Assembly: GCF_023498005.1 (NCBI RefSeq)
Contig: NZ_CP097289.1
Span: 992,001-1,056,000 of the forward strand
From: Streptomyces durmitorensis
GTDB lineage: Bacteria > Actinomycetota > Actinomycetes > Streptomycetales > Streptomycetaceae
Direction: 5' to 3'
DNA: 64,000 nucleotides
Part shown: one piece after another, positions 23,635-33,513 of the stretch
Numbering within the stretch: position 1 is the stretch's first letter
How the letters are laid out: every line of letters begins with the position of its first letter
The notes under the pieces: generated by a model
Told to the model about the DNA's origin: nothing
The model's input: the letters and a program-made list of their open reading frames with translations, nothing else
Database searches by the model: none
Translations under genes and position numbers: made by a program

Positions 23635-25239
23635 CTACGGCTTGGGCGTGGCGTGCGGCGCGCACGTCACGTCCTTGCTGTCCAGCTTGCCGGTCAGGAG
23701 GTAGGCCTCGACACGGTCGTTGAGGCACGGGTTGACCAGGTTCGTGATGCCGTGCGAGCCGGCGTCCTTCTCCGTGATCAGACGCGAGCCCTTGAACCGC
23801 TTGTGCAGCTCGACGGCACCCTCGTACGGGGTGGCCGCGTCGCGGGTGGCCTGGGCGATCAGGACGGGCGGCAGGCCCTTGCCGGTCTTGACCTCGACCG
23901 GCTCGTGCTGCTTGCTCTTCCAGGTCGCGCAGGGCAGGTTCATCCAGGCGTTGGACCACGTCATGAACGGGTTGTCGCGGTGGATGCGGGTGTTGTCGCG
24001 GTCCCACTTCTTCCAGCTGGTGGGCCACTTGGCGTCCGCGCACTCGACGGCCGTGTAGACGGCGTTGCCGTTCTCCGAGGCGATGTTGCCCGCGGTGTCC
24101 GACAGGTCGGGGCTGGCTGCCTCGATCAGCGGCTTGGCGTCACCGGCGACGTACTTGCTGAAGTTCGTCGCGATCCCGACCCACGCGGAGTCGTAGTACG
24201 GAGCGCTCTGGAAGTAGGCGATGAGCTCGGCGGGGCCGACCACTCCGCCCAGGGGCTCCTTCTTCGCGGCGGCACGCAGCTTGTCCCAGTTCTTGGCGAC
24301 CTTGTCCGCGGTGTCCCCGAGGTGGAAGGTGGCGTCGTACTTGGCGACCCACTTCATCCAGTCCTTGAGACGGATCTCGAAGGCGACGTCCTGGTCGAGG
24401 TTGGCCTCGTACCAGATCTTCTCCTTCGAGGGGTTGACCACCGAGTCGACGACCATGCGGCGCACGTGCGAAGGGAAGAGTGTCCCGTAGACCGCGCCGA
24501 GGTAGGTGCCGTAGGAGACGCCGAGGAAGTTCAGCTTCTTCTCGCCGAGCGCGGCCCGGATGACGTCCAGGTCGCGTGCGGTGTTCGGCGTCGTCATGTG
24601 CGGCAGCATCTCGCCGCTGCGCTCGGCGCAGCCGTCCGCGTACTCGGCGGCCAGCTTGCGCTGGGCGCGCTTGTCCGCCTCGGAGTCCGGCACCGGGTCG
24701 AGCTTGGGTGCCTTGACGAACTCCTGCGGGTCCACACAGGAGATGGGCGCCGAGTGACCGACACCGCGCGGCTCGAAGCCGACGAAGTCGTACGCCTTCG
24801 CCGTCTTCTCCCAGAGCGGTGCCTTGGTGACCACGCGGTTGGGGAAGCGGAGCCCTGAGGCGCCGGGGCCGCCCGGGTTGTAGAGAAGAGCGCCCTGGCG
24901 CTCCTTCTTCGTCCCGGTGCTGCCGATGCGGTCCACGGCGAGCTTGATCTTCTTGCCGTTGGGCTTGGCGTAGTCGAGCGGGACAGTGACCCAGCCGCAC
25001 TTGATCGCCTTGTCCAGGCCCCAGTCGGCAGGGCATGCCTGCCAGTCGATGCCGGCCTTGGCGGCGCGCTGCGCCGCGAGCGCGACACCGCGTGCCTCGG
25101 CGCTGGTGCGCTGACGGGCGTCAGCGCTGCCGCCGCTCCGGCGAGCGTCGGCATTGGCGACGGGCGCCAAGATCGCGCCCGCTATGAGCGAGCCCGTGAT
25201 CAGCGTGCCGGCTGCGCCGAATGCTGTGGTGCGTCTCAA
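23635..25239 (-). CDS. tap: Secreted tripeptidyl aminopeptidase (alpha/beta hydrolase)
   Basis: 534 aa. Signal peptide 1-30 (SLIAGAILAPVANA-D). The alpha/beta-hydrolase core has oxyanion motif NPGGPGASGL (121-130), nucleophile Ser242 in GVSYGTYLG, Asp467 in TRDAATPYEGA, and His496 in AGSHGI, with a helical lid between. Matches Streptomyces Tap/SlpD-type enzymes that remove tripeptides from protein N-termini outside the cell. The SSI-type inhibitor 1.6 kb away may act on its processing protease. Confidence 0.93.
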   Translation of the reverse strand: MRRTTAFGAAGTLITGSLIAGAILAPVANADARRSGGSADARQRTSAEARGVALAAQRAAKAGIDWQACPADWGLDKAIKCGWVTVPLDYAKPNGKKIKLAVDRIGSTGTKKERQGALLYNPGGPGASGLRFPNRVVTKAPLWEKTAKAYDFVGFEPRGVGHSAPISCVDPQEFVKAPKLDPVPDSEADKRAQRKLAAEYADGCAERSGEMLPHMTTPNTARDLDVIRAALGEKKLNFLGVSYGTYLGAVYGTLFPSHVRRMVVDSVVNPSKEKIWYEANLDQDVAFEIRLKDWMKWVAKYDATFHLGDTADKVAKNWDKLRAAAKKEPLGGVVGPAELIAYFQSAPYYDSAWVGIATNFSKYVAGDAKPLIEAASPDLSDTAGNIASENGNAVYTAVECADAKWPTSWKKWDRDNTRIHRDNPFMTWSNAWMNLPCATWKSKQHEPVEVKTGKGLPPVLIAQATRDAATPYEGAVELHKRFKGSRLITEKDAGSHGITNLVNPCLNDRVEAYLLTGKLDSKDVTCAPHATPKP

Positions 25240-25390
25240 CTGGTTCCTCCCCCTGTCGATTTACCTGTCGATTTTCGAACAGTAGGAGGATCCTGTCGGT
25301 CGGAGGGTTCAGTGCGACAGACGGAGCAGGGGTTTCTTTACCAATCCGATAGACGGTGCACGGAACTCCGCTGAGCGGTTATGCCCCTGT

Positions 25391-26164
25391 TCAGGTGAGA
25401 GTGCGCAATGCCTCGTCGAGTACGCGGCGTACCCGCAGCGCGTCGGGGGCGACGGCCGTGACGAGGACGGCGGGGCCCGCGAGCGGGGTGAGGGCGGCCG
25501 CCTCGCCGAGCAGTGCGGGCTCGGGGCGGTGCTGCTCGAATTGTGGGCGTACGACGACGAGTTGACCGATCGCGCGATGCCCCGCGAGGACAGCGGGGCC
25601 GTCCCACCCGCCGGGGGCTCCGGGTCCGCAGGAGAGCTCCTGGTCGAGGAGGAGCCGGCCCGCGCGGCGCACCGTGAGGCGGCTGGCCAGGCGCCCCGGG
25701 GCTTCGCCCGTCCGCCCGAGCACCTGTTCCTCGCGCAGCACGAGGCTCGCGCTCCCGGCGAGCTCGGCCCGCGTGGTGACCCGCAGCTCGCTGTCGCGCA
25801 CGGAGATCAACTGCTCGGGCAGCCAGCGCAGTTCCGCGTCGTCCCCGACCGTGAGGCGCACGTCGTAGCGCGCCGCCTCCTTCGACTGCCCCGGCAGGGC
25901 GAGCGTGGCGGCGGCCGAACCGATCTGCAGCCGGGCCCCGTCGTGGGCGGCGGCCTCGACGGTGAGGTGATCGCCCCCGAGGGGGCCGCTCATCGCGCCG
26001 ACGAGGGTGACCTGGGCGCCCGCTCCGGCCGCCCGGGTACGGCGCGGGGCGAGCGGCCCCTCCCCGTCGAGCACGGGCAGGACGGTGCCGCCCCGCCCGT
26101 TCCCTCGCGCGGTGATACGGGCGATGCCCCGCACCCCGGATGCCGCGACGGCGTGCACGGTCAT
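25391..26164 (-). CDS. ureD: Urease accessory protein UreD
   Basis: 257 aa; last gene of the urease operon. Typical UreD features: [20 protein letters not shown] and [20 protein letters not shown]. It is the scaffold on apo-urease for UreF and UreG during nickel insertion. ATG overlaps the ureG stop by four bases. Confidence 0.92.
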   Translation of the reverse strand: MTVHAVAASGVRGIARITARGNGRGGTVLPVLDGEGPLAPRRTRAAGAGAQVTLVGAMSGPLGGDHLTVEAAAHDGARLQIGSAAATLALPGQSKEAARYDVRLTVGDDAELRWLPEQLISVRDSELRVTTRAELAGSASLVLREEQVLGRTGEAPGRLASRLTVRRAGRLLLDQELSCGPGAPGGWDGPAVLAGHRAIGQLVVVRPQFEQHRPEPALLGEAAALTPLAGPAVLVTAVAPDALRVRRVLDEALRTLT

Positions 26165-26844
26165 GCGGACGCGGTCCAGGCGGCGTACTGGGCCCGCACC
26201 CAGGCGGCGACGGGACCGACGCCCTCGTCCGACCTCAACGACTGGAAGACGACCGGGAGTTCGCCGCGCTGGGCCTTGGCGTCCGCGGCCATGCCTGCGA
26301 GGTCGGAGCCGACGTACGGGGCGAGGTCGGTCTTGTTGACGACGAGCAGATCGGCGGTGGTGACGCCGGGGCCGCCCTTGCGCGGGATGTCGTCGCCGCC
26401 CGCGACGTCGATGACGAAGATCTGCGCGTCGACGAGCCCCTTGGAGAAGGTGGCGGTGAGGTTGTCCCCGCCGGACTCGACGAGGATCAGGTCCAGCGGC
26501 CCGACCTCGTCCTCCAGGTCCTCGACGGCCTCCAGGTTGGCGGAGATGTCGTCGCGGATCGCGGTGTGCGGGCAGGCGCCGGTCTCCACGGCGGTGATCC
26601 GCTCGGGCGGCAGGACGGCCTCGCGCAGCAGGAACTCGGCATCCTCGCGGGTGTAGATGTCGTTCGTGACGACGGCGAGGGACAGCTCGGCCCGCAGCTC
26701 CTTGCAGAGCGCGGCGACGGTGGCGGTCTTGCCGGATCCGACGGGCCCGCCGAGCCCGATCCGCAGCGCGCGGCGGCGCCCGTCGGGACGGTGGGCGTCG
26801 GCGCTCACGGCGGCGGATTCGTCGTGGGAGTGATCGAGGTGCAT
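26161..26844 (-). CDS. ureG: Urease accessory GTPase UreG
   Basis: 227 aa. P-loop GPVGSGKT (33-40), [26 protein letters not shown] (nickel-binding Cys-x-His), ESGGDNL, and NKTDLAPYV (guanine site). It hydrolyses GTP to drive nickel delivery to urease. The N-terminus has His residues ([10 protein letters not shown]) that may hold metal. Separated from ureF by a repeat-rich 180-base gap, unusual for this operon. Confidence 0.96.
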   Translation of the reverse strand: MHLDHSHDESAAVSADAHRPDGRRRALRIGLGGPVGSGKTATVAALCKELRAELSLAVVTNDIYTREDAEFLLREAVLPPERITAVETGACPHTAIRDDISANLEAVEDLEDEVGPLDLILVESGGDNLTATFSKGLVDAQIFVIDVAGGDDIPRKGGPGVTTADLLVVNKTDLAPYVGSDLAGMAADAKAQRGELPVVFQSLRSDEGVGPVAAWVRAQYAAWTASA

Positions 26845-26863
26845 GGTGCGACTCCTATGGTCC

Positions 26864-27004
26864 AGCAGTTCTTCAGTAGTTCGTCAGTAGTTCTTCAGTT
26901 CTTTCGGCCCGTGCAGCGTGCCCCGTGGGCGGCTCGTGCGGCGTGCCCCGTGAGCGGCACATGCGGTGCGGCTCGTGCGGTGCGGCTCATGCGGGGCGGC
27001 TCGT
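26864..27004. repeat. Repeat-rich spacer between ureF and ureG
   Basis: 26864-26901 holds AGTTCTTC/AGTAGTTC words repeated four to five times. 26907-27004 holds imperfect repeats of GTGCGGCTC / GCGTGCCCCGTG units. In the transcript they form an untranslated spacer. No gene is seen here. Likely slippage-generated, possibly structured RNA. Confidence 0.65.
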
Positions 27005-27023
27005 GTGGGTCCGCGGAGCCCCT

Positions 27024-27698
27024 CTACGAGGCGAACAACCGCGCGGGCCAGGCAGCATGTGCCTCGGCCCCCACCTCGAGCAGCGGCGCGGACGCCGCGG
27101 GCAGCGCGTCGACCCCGTCGGTCAGCGCCTCCCGCGCCGCGTCCGCCGCAGCGCGGGCGACGAGGTCGAGCTCGGGTGCGAGCCGGGCCAGGACACCCGT
27201 CGCGTCGAAGGGGTCCAGGCTCAGCAACCGCACGGTCGCCGTCGCGGGCCCACTGACGCACTCGTACGCGGAGCAGTACGCGGCGTCCTGTGCCCCCAGA
27301 CCCGCCGCGCGGGCGGCGAGACCCAGCACGACCGGCTGGTGCGCCCCCTTGGGCCGGGCGGCGGCCAGCTGGTCCAGCGAGGGGTCGGGCCACGCCGATC
27401 GCGCGGCCCGCATCATCTGCCGCCCGAGCCGCCGCCCGGCGACCCGCAGCGCGGCCGAGGGTGTCCGCGCGTCGGCGGCCTCGTCCAGCTCCAGCGGGTC
27501 GATGCCGAGCGCGGCGGCCGCAGCAAGGGCGGCGGACACGAGCCCCGTCGTGTGCAGGCGGCCCCGGCAGAACTCCTCCAGGTCGGCTCCACCGGTGATG
27601 CGCCCCGCCTTGACGGCTTCCTCGGCCCCGCCGGAGTGCGCGTGCCCTCCGGCGGGAAAGCGGCCATCGGCCAGGACGAGTAGTGCGGCACTGGACAT
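27024..27698 (-). CDS. ureF: Urease accessory protein UreF
   Basis: 224 aa, all-helical. N-terminal LVLADGRFPAGGHAHSGGAE and C-terminal region GAQDAAYCSAYECVSGPATA are family signatures. UreF links UreD and UreG and gates GTPase activity. It lies 11 bases after ureC. Confidence 0.92.
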   Translation of the reverse strand: MSSAALLVLADGRFPAGGHAHSGGAEEAVKAGRITGGADLEEFCRGRLHTTGLVSAALAAAAALGIDPLELDEAADARTPSAALRVAGRRLGRQMMRAARSAWPDPSLDQLAAARPKGAHQPVVLGLAARAAGLGAQDAAYCSAYECVSGPATATVRLLSLDPFDATGVLARLAPELDLVARAAADAAREALTDGVDALPAASAPLLEVGAEAHAAWPARLFAS

Positions 27699-27709
27699 GA
27701 CGGCGCCCG

Positions 27710-29431
27710 TCAGAACAGGAAGTACCGCTGCGCGAGCGGCAGTTCGGCGGCGGGTGACGGCTCCACGAGCTCCCCGTCGATGGTGACGGCGAAGCTGTCG
27801 GGCGCGACTTCCACCCTGGGCAGGGCGTCGTTCTCGTACATGTCCGCCTTCGTGCGCCCGCGCGTCGAGCGGATCGCGGTGAACTCCTTGGCCAGGCCGA
27901 GCCGTTCGGGCAGCCCGTCGTCAAGGGCCGACTGCGTCACGAAGTTGAAGGAGTTGAGGCTCGGCGCCGTCCCGTGCGCACCGAACATGGGGCGCGGAAG
28001 GACCGGCTGCGGCGTGGGGATGGAGGCGTTGGCATCGCCCATCTGCGCGTACGCGATCTGACCGCCCTTGATGACCAGCTGGGGCTTCACGCCGAAGAAC
28101 TTCGGGTCCCACAGCACCAGGTCGGCGAGCTTGCCGGTCTCGACGGAGCCGATCTCGTGGTCGACGCCCTGCGCGACCGCCGGGTTGATCGTGTACTTGG
28201 CGACATAGCGACGCGCGCGCCGGTTGTCCGCCCGGGTGTCCCCCGGCAGGAAGCCGCGCCGCCGCTTCATCACGTGCGCGGTCTGCCAGGTCCGCATGAC
28301 GACCTCGCCGATGCGCCCCATGGCCTGCGAGTCCGACGACATGATCGAGATGGCGCCGAGGTCGTGCAGGATGTCCTCGGCCCCGATGGTGGTGGGCCGG
28401 ATCCGCGACTCGGCGAAGGCGAGGTCCTCGGGGACCGCCGGGTTGAGGTGGTGACAGACCATCAGCATGTCGAGGTGTTCCTCGATGGTGTTGACGGTGT
28501 GCGGCCTGGTCGGGTTGGTGGAACTCGGCAGCATGTTGGGCAGGGACACCGCCGTGATCATGTCCGGGGCGTGCCCGCCGCCCGCGCCCTCGACGTGGAA
28601 GGCGTGCAGAGTACGGCCCGCGACGGCCTTGAACGTGTCGCCGACGAAGCCCGCCTCATTGAGGGTGTCGGTGTGGACGGCGAGCTGGGCGCCCGTGTCC
28701 TCGCAGACGTTCAGGCACGCGTCGATGGTGGCGGGCGTCGCGCCCCAGTCCTCGTGGATCTTGAAGCTGACGGCTCCGGCCCTCAGTTGGGCGTGCATGG
28801 ACTCGCTGGAGACCGTGTTGCCCTTGCCGAGGAAGCCGATGTTGACCGGGCTCGACTCCATCGCGGCGAACATCCGGGCCAGGTGCCACGAGCCGGGGGT
28901 GATCGTGGTCGCCTTGCTGCCCTCGGCCGGTCCGGTGCCGCCCCCGATGAGGGTGGTGACGCCGGAGGCCAGCGCCTCGTCGACGATGGTCGGCGAGATG
29001 AAGTGGATGTGGGTGTCGATGGCGCCCGCGGTGAGGATCTTGCCGTTGCCCGCGAGGATCTCGGTCTCAGGACCGATCACGAGATCGGGGTGCACGCCGT
29101 CCATCGTGTCCGGGTTGCCGGACTTGCCGATGCCGGTGATGCGGCCGTCGCGTATGCCGATGTCGGCCTTGACGATGCCCCAGTGGTCGATGACCACGGC
29201 GCCGGTGATGACGGTGTCGGGGGCGCCTTCGGCGCGCGTGGTGCGCGACTGCCCCATCGACTCGCGGATGACCTTGCCGCCGCCGAACACCGACTCGTCG
29301 CCGGAGAGTCCGGGGCCGCCGGAGCGGTCCTCCTCGATCTCGACGAGGAGGTCGGTGTCGGCGAGCCGGATCCGGTCGCCCGTGGTGGGGCCGAACAGAT
29401 CGGCGTACGCGGCGCGGGACAGTTCAGGCAT
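27710..29431 (-). CDS. ureC: Urease alpha subunit UreC
   Basis: 573 aa from ATG 29431, overlapping ureB by eight bases. Nickel ligands are present: His141 and His143 (DTHIHF), Lys224 to be carbamylated ([10 protein letters not shown]), His253, His279, and Asp367 (SSDSQAMGR). The flap has Cys326-His327 (MVCHHLN). It hydrolyses urea to ammonia and carbamate. Complete and apparently functional. Confidence 0.97.
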   Translation of the reverse strand: MPELSRAAYADLFGPTTGDRIRLADTDLLVEIEEDRSGGPGLSGDESVFGGGKVIRESMGQSRTTRAEGAPDTVITGAVVIDHWGIVKADIGIRDGRITGIGKSGNPDTMDGVHPDLVIGPETEILAGNGKILTAGAIDTHIHFISPTIVDEALASGVTTLIGGGTGPAEGSKATTITPGSWHLARMFAAMESSPVNIGFLGKGNTVSSESMHAQLRAGAVSFKIHEDWGATPATIDACLNVCEDTGAQLAVHTDTLNEAGFVGDTFKAVAGRTLHAFHVEGAGGGHAPDMITAVSLPNMLPSSTNPTRPHTVNTIEEHLDMLMVCHHLNPAVPEDLAFAESRIRPTTIGAEDILHDLGAISIMSSDSQAMGRIGEVVMRTWQTAHVMKRRRGFLPGDTRADNRRARRYVAKYTINPAVAQGVDHEIGSVETGKLADLVLWDPKFFGVKPQLVIKGGQIAYAQMGDANASIPTPQPVLPRPMFGAHGTAPSLNSFNFVTQSALDDGLPERLGLAKEFTAIRSTRGRTKADMYENDALPRVEVAPDSFAVTIDGELVEPSPAAELPLAQRYFLF

Positions 29432-29753
29432 CGAGGGGACCTCCGGTCTCGCCGCGCAGTCCGGGCACGATGCGCAGTCCGGCCAGGGGGACGAGTTCGA
29501 CGTCGACGGGGATTCCGGGCTCGAAGCGCACGGCGGTGCCGGCGGCGATGTTGAGCCGCTTGCCGTGCGCGGCGGCACGGTCGAAGTCGAGGCCGGGGTT
29601 GGCCTCGGCGAAGTGGTAGTGGGAGCCGACCTGGACGGGGCGGTCGGCGGCGTTGAGGACGGTGAGGGCGGTGACCTCGCGGCCTACGTTGTAGGCGACG
29701 GGCTCGTCGGCGAAGAGGATCTCGCCGGGGACCACGGGTTGCGTGGGACTCAT
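29424..29753 (-). CDS. ureB: Urease beta subunit UreB
   Basis: 109 aa. Family signatures [38 protein letters not shown], and [17 protein letters not shown]. Structural subunit of the (UreABC)3 enzyme. Lies 14 bases after ureA. Confidence 0.96.
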   Translation of the reverse strand: MSPTQPVVPGEILFADEPVAYNVGREVTALTVLNAADRPVQVGSHYHFAEANPGLDFDRAAAHGKRLNIAAGTAVRFEPGIPVDVELVPLAGLRIVPGLRGETGGPLDA

Positions 29754-29767
29754 CTGTCCGGCCCCCG

Positions 29768-30070
<303 letters not shown>

Positions 30071-30274
30071 GCGTCCCACCTCACAGTCCTCGCTCCGGAC
30101 CGTGCGGGGTCCGGCTGCCGCGGCCACCGCGACGGATATAGATGTAACACACAGGCAGTACGCTCGATCTTGCGCACCCCGGTTACGAAATCCCCTGGCG
30201 GCGTGGCATCGCAGGCTAGTTGGGAGGAGTTTCAACGAGGTTAACCAGCGCTTGACCGCTCCATGACCCTCAGC

Positions 30275-30320
30275 TGGGCTTCCCCATACTCGTCAAGTGG
30301 GCTTCCCCATACTCATCAAG
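30275..30320. repeat. 23-bp tandem duplication across the TetR stop codon
   Basis: Two copies of a 23-base unit (TGGGCTTCCCCATACTC and a further six bases), 30275-30297 and 30298-30320, differ at one base. The inner copy encodes the last residues of the TetR protein; the outer creates a new stop (TGA 30295-30293). Without it the protein would end MGKPS instead of MGKPT. Confidence 0.85.
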
Positions 30321-30913
30321 CCGCGCAGGCCGTCCTGCAGCGCCTCGACCGGAACCTCGTCGAAGAGCGCGAGCTGCGCGGCGAACCCCTGGGCCGTGGC
30401 GACCATCACCCGCGCGACGTGGTCGGCCGGGACGTCGTCCCGCATCATGCCCGCCGCCTGATACCCCTCGACGATCTTCACCCAGGCCACCCGCACCTTG
30501 GCGTACCCCTGCCTCATCACGGTGGCGAGCTCTTCGTTGCGGAGGGTCTCCGCCCACACCTGGACGATCAGACGCGGGAAGTACGGCGTCTCCCCCTCGC
30601 CGCCGCCCTGGTTCTGGGCGAGCACCTGGGTCAGCGCGCGGCCGACCAGCACGTCCGGCGGTGGCGGCGGGGTCTCCTGGGCAGCCGCCTCGAAGGTCGC
30701 CTGGAGCCATTCGAGGACCTCACCGACGATCGCCCCGATCAGCTCCTCCTTGCCCCGGAAGTAGCGGTAGACCGCTCCGGCGGAGAGGCCTACCTCCTTG
30801 AGCACGTCCTGCATCGAGGTGGCGTGGAAGCCATTGCGGGCGAAGCAGAGGGCGGCGCCGTCCATGATCTGGCGGCGGCGTGCGTCGAGGTGCTCCTGGG
30901 ATACGCGGGCCAT
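30293..30913 (-). CDS. TetR-family regulator
   Basis: 206 aa from ATG 30913. HTH: RRQIMDGAALCFARNGFHAT, SMQDVLKEVGLSAGAVYRYF, RGKEELIGAIV. C-terminal ligand domain (residues 65-195) with VWAETLRNEELATVM. Divergent to a membrane protein gene and probably its repressor. Its 3' end carries a tandem duplication over the stop. Confidence 0.93.
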   Translation of the reverse strand: MARVSQEHLDARRRQIMDGAALCFARNGFHATSMQDVLKEVGLSAGAVYRYFRGKEELIGAIVGEVLEWLQATFEAAAQETPPPPPDVLVGRALTQVLAQNQGGGEGETPYFPRLIVQVWAETLRNEELATVMRQGYAKVRVAWVKIVEGYQAAGMMRDDVPADHVARVMVATAQGFAAQLALFDEVPVEALQDGLRGLMSMGKPT

Positions 30914-30925
30914 GCTTCTCAAACT

Positions 30926-30991
30926 AAAACGAACATTCATTCTTGACAAGCTCCACACCCGGAAGCACAGTGGGCATCACATAAAACGAAC
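30926..30991. promoter_or_regulatory. Divergent promoter with repeated AAAACGAAC boxes
   Basis: AAAACGAAC occurs at 30926-30934 and 30983-30991. The first is followed by ATTCATTC (GAA-N6-TTC dyad in GAACATTCATTC), and TTGACA-like TCTTGACAAG follows. This AT-rich stretch between the TetR gene and 31026 is the likely operator/promoter. Confidence 0.5.
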
Positions 30992-31025
30992 GATCCTTCT
31001 CTTTGATCTCCAGGGAGCTCAGCCC

Positions 31026-32036
31026 ATGTCCACGCCGGTCGCCACCCCGCCCCCGCAAGGCCGCCGCATGGTGGCGGTGGCCCTCCTGGTCTCCGCGCTC
31101 GTGGCCCTCGCCCTGTGGGCCTTCGCCTGGCCCGCCGCGAGGACCGCCCCCCGCGATCTGCCGCTCGGCGTCGCGGGACCCGCCGCCGCGACGGCGCCAC
31201 TCCAGTCCCAACTGGAGCAGCAGAAGGGCGCGTTCGAGATCCATCGGTACGCCGACGAGGCCGCGGCCCGCGACGCCGTCGAGGACCGGGCCGTGTACGG
31301 AGCGGTCGTCGTCACTCCGCGAGGAATGAAACTGCTGACCGCGACCGCGGCGAGCCCGGTGGTCGCCCAGCTCCTGGAGCAGGCGGTGGCCGGTCAGGCT
31401 CCGGAGGGGGCCGAGGTGACCACCACCGATGTGGTGGCGGCGCCCGCCGACGACCCTCGGGGCTCCGCTCTCGGGGCGAGCGTGCTGCCGCTGGCGATCG
31501 CGGGTGTCGCGGCCGGTGCGGTCGTGACGATGCTCGGCCTGCGCGGCATCCGCGCGGTGGCCTCCCTCGTCCTGGCCGCCGCGCTGGTCGGCGTGGTCGC
31601 CGCCGCGGTCACGCACAGCTGGCTGGGCGTGCTGACGGGCAACTGGTGGGCGGAAGCAGGGGTGTTGGGGTTCTCGACGCTCGCGGTGGGAGCCACCGTG
31701 GCCGGGTGCGCCGCGCTCATCGGCCCCGCGGGCATCGGGGTCGGCGCGCTGACCATGGTGCTGCTCGGCAACCCGTTCTCCGGCGTGACGTCCGCGCCTC
31801 GACTGCTGCCCGAACCGGTCGGATTCATCGGCCAGTTGCTGCCGCCCGGCGCCGGCGGCACCCTGCTGCGCTCGGTCTCCTTCTTCGACGGCGCGCGCAT
31901 CACGGGCCCCCTGCTCACCCTCGCCGTCTGGGCCCTGCTCGGCCTGACGGCCGTACTGCTCGGTGCGCTTCGCCGCCCCTCCGCCGCGGCACGCGACGAG
32001 GCAACGACGGCGCGGGAGACGGTGCAGGTCGCCTGA
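31026..32036 (+). CDS. Multi-pass membrane protein (YhgE/ABC-2-like)
   Basis: 336 aa. One helix at 15-36, an extracellular domain at about 40-145 (DLPLGVAGPAAATAPLQSQL), and five or six helices from 148 to 320 (LGASVLPLAIAGVAAGAVVT). Pattern resembles YhgE/Pip or ABC-2 export permeases, often found under a TetR regulator; no ATPase is adjacent. Likely an efflux or export component; substrate unknown. Confidence 0.75.
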   Translation: MSTPVATPPPQGRRMVAVALLVSALVALALWAFAWPAARTAPRDLPLGVAGPAAATAPLQSQLEQQKGAFEIHRYADEAAARDAVEDRAVYGAVVVTPRGMKLLTATAASPVVAQLLEQAVAGQAPEGAEVTTTDVVAAPADDPRGSALGASVLPLAIAGVAAGAVVTMLGLRGIRAVASLVLAAALVGVVAAAVTHSWLGVLTGNWWAEAGVLGFSTLAVGATVAGCAALIGPAGIGVGALTMVLLGNPFSGVTSAPRLLPEPVGFIGQLLPPGAGGTLLRSVSFFDGARITGPLLTLAVWALLGLTAVLLGALRRPSAAARDEATTARETVQVA

Positions 32037-32056
32037 CCCGGCAGCCCACAGAGACA

Positions 32057-32096
32057 GCCGTACGCCTCCGCTGTAGCGGACGGGGGTGTACGGCGC
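32057..32096 (+). terminator. Terminator after the YhgE-like gene
   Basis: GCCGTACGCC (32057-32066) pairs with GGTGTACGGC (32085-32094), one mismatch, and inside it TCCGC/GCGGA pair around TGTA. It starts 20 bases past the stop. Confidence 0.7.
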
Positions 32097-32120
32097 TTCC
32101 CGCGCTCGATCGCCGTACGG

Positions 32121-32414
32121 CTACGTCGCGTTGGGCCCCCGGTGTTCGGCGGCGATACCGAAGCGCTGCCGTTCACCCGCACCCGCCGACGGGGACGAGG
32201 TGGAGCGCAACGACGAGACGGAGCTGACCACCTGCTCCTCGTCCACGTCCACGTCCGCCATCGCCTCGAGCCGTTCCAGGTCGGCGGCGGAGACAAGGGC
32301 CACGAGTGGCTTGCCATGGCGGGTGACGACCACCCGCTCGCCGCCGTAGACGACGCGGTTGATCAGATCGGCGAGCTCTGCTCGGGCTTGCGTCACCGGA
32401 ATCTCGTAGGCCAT
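32121..32414 (-). CDS. Phd/YefM-type antitoxin (orphan)
   Basis: 97 aa. Residues 1-52 match Phd/YefM DNA-binding domains: MAYEIPVTQARAELADLINR, VVYGGERVVVTRHGKPLVAL, VSAADLERLEAM. The C-terminal 40 residues are Ser-rich and disordered instead of the usual toxin-binding helix. No toxin gene (RelE, Doc or Txe) lies next to it. It may be a solitary regulator or act on a distant toxin. Confidence 0.85.
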   Translation of the reverse strand: MAYEIPVTQARAELADLINRVVYGGERVVVTRHGKPLVALVSAADLERLEAMADVDVDEEQVVSSVSSLRSTSSPSAGAGERQRFGIAAEHRGPNAT

Positions 32415-32478
32415 GCTCCCCAGCTTAACCGTCGCCCGCCACGGCCATCCGGCCCGCGCGAAACGGATACGCCGCAGG

Positions 32479-32850
32479 TCAGGGGGCGGTATCCGGGTCG
32501 GACGTGTGCGAAGGCGTGGCCTGCAACCGCCGCGGCTCTTCGCTGCGTTCGTCGTCGTGCTGGACGAGGAGCGTCAGGAGTTCCGCCACCGCGAGACCCG
32601 ATTCGGCCGGGTGGCGCAGGATGGTCCCCGCTTCGATGCGGTACGCGTTGGAGCGGCCCTGGCGTGTGTGGGAGAGATATCCACCCCCCTCCAGATCCGC
32701 GACGATCTTCTGCACGGCACGCTCGGTGAGTCGGCAGCGCGCGGCGATGTCCCGGATGCGGGTGGCGGGGTCGTCGGCGATCGCGGCCAGCACGCGGGCG
32801 TGGTTGGTGAGGAAGGTCCAACCGATGTGTGGTTCAGGTACTGCACCCAT
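32479..32850 (-). CDS. Winged-helix transcriptional regulator, 123 aa
   Basis: ATG 32850. HTH domain: WTFLTNHARVLAAIADDPAT, RIRDIAARCRLTERAVQKIV, ADLEGGGYLSHTRQGRSNAY. Compact MarR/ArsR-like winged helix with an acidic C-terminal tail. No metal-binding Cys. Divergent to the ANTAR gene; ligand and targets unknown. Confidence 0.88.
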   Translation of the reverse strand: MGAVPEPHIGWTFLTNHARVLAAIADDPATRIRDIAARCRLTERAVQKIVADLEGGGYLSHTRQGRSNAYRIEAGTILRHPAESGLAVAELLTLLVQHDDERSEEPRRLQATPSHTSDPDTAP

Positions 32851-32982
32851 CCCTCCAAGGTAGGGGGTCCGATTCACGTATTCAAAAAGACGAACTACAT
32901 TTCCGGTATCTCTTGACGGGTTAACCTCGCCGGGCCGACGCTGAGTGAGGTGACGACCCACGGATGCTACGGAGTGGCCGCC

Positions 32983-33363
32983 ATGACCGAACGTGCACTT
33001 CCCGCGCAGCTCGCGGAGGGCAGCGAAGCCCCACCCGACGCGCCCTCCTGCCCGACGACCGGTCACGTCGAGCAGGACCCGCGGGTCGAACTCGGTCAGT
33101 TGCGGCGGGCCATGCGGACGCGGCCCGTCATCGACATGGCGCGCGGAGTCCTGATGGCGTCCTTCGGACTGAGCGCCGATGACGCGTGGGACGTCCTCGT
33201 CTCGGTCTCCCAGAACACGAACACCAAGCTGCATGTCGTGGCCGCCGAACTCGTCGATGCCGCCACGGGAGGTGAGATCCCGAAGCCGTTCCGACGGCAA
33301 CTGGCCGCGACGGTCGCCCAGCTCCAGGAGCCGCCGACGGCACCCCACACCGACGAGGGATGA
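32983..33363 (+). CDS. ANTAR-domain protein
   Basis: 126 aa from ATG 32983. Residues 38-95 fit an ANTAR RNA-binding module: LGQLRRAMRTRPVIDMARGV, LMASFGLSADDAWDVLVSVS, QNTNTKLHVVAAELV. ANTAR proteins bind paired hexaloop RNA hairpins to block termination. No sensor domain is fused here, so it is a stand-alone ANTAR, possibly controlled by a partner. Confidence 0.88.
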   Translation: MTERALPAQLAEGSEAPPDAPSCPTTGHVEQDPRVELGQLRRAMRTRPVIDMARGVLMASFGLSADDAWDVLVSVSQNTNTKLHVVAAELVDAATGGEIPKPFRRQLAATVAQLQEPPTAPHTDEG

Positions 33364-33513
33364 GCTCGACGTAACACAGGCGTGGATGAGCCCGACGGAA
33401 CACGGGCCCCTCCCTTCTCCCGGCTCTCTTCGGTTTCCGTCCGCGCGACAAGGGCACTCGTGCCCCGGTCACGGACCGCACGGAGGCGAACTCCACCCCC
33501 GAGGGAGGCGTTG

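Noticed and set aside
27974..29554. Long plus-strand open reading opposite ureC
   Set aside because: Composition is Asp/Arg/Val/Gly-rich with no family match; it lies antisense to a complete ureC, a usual high-GC shadow.
32479..33348. 289-codon form of the winged-helix gene
   Set aside because: The upstream part is antisense to the ANTAR gene; ATG 32850 begins the conserved domain.
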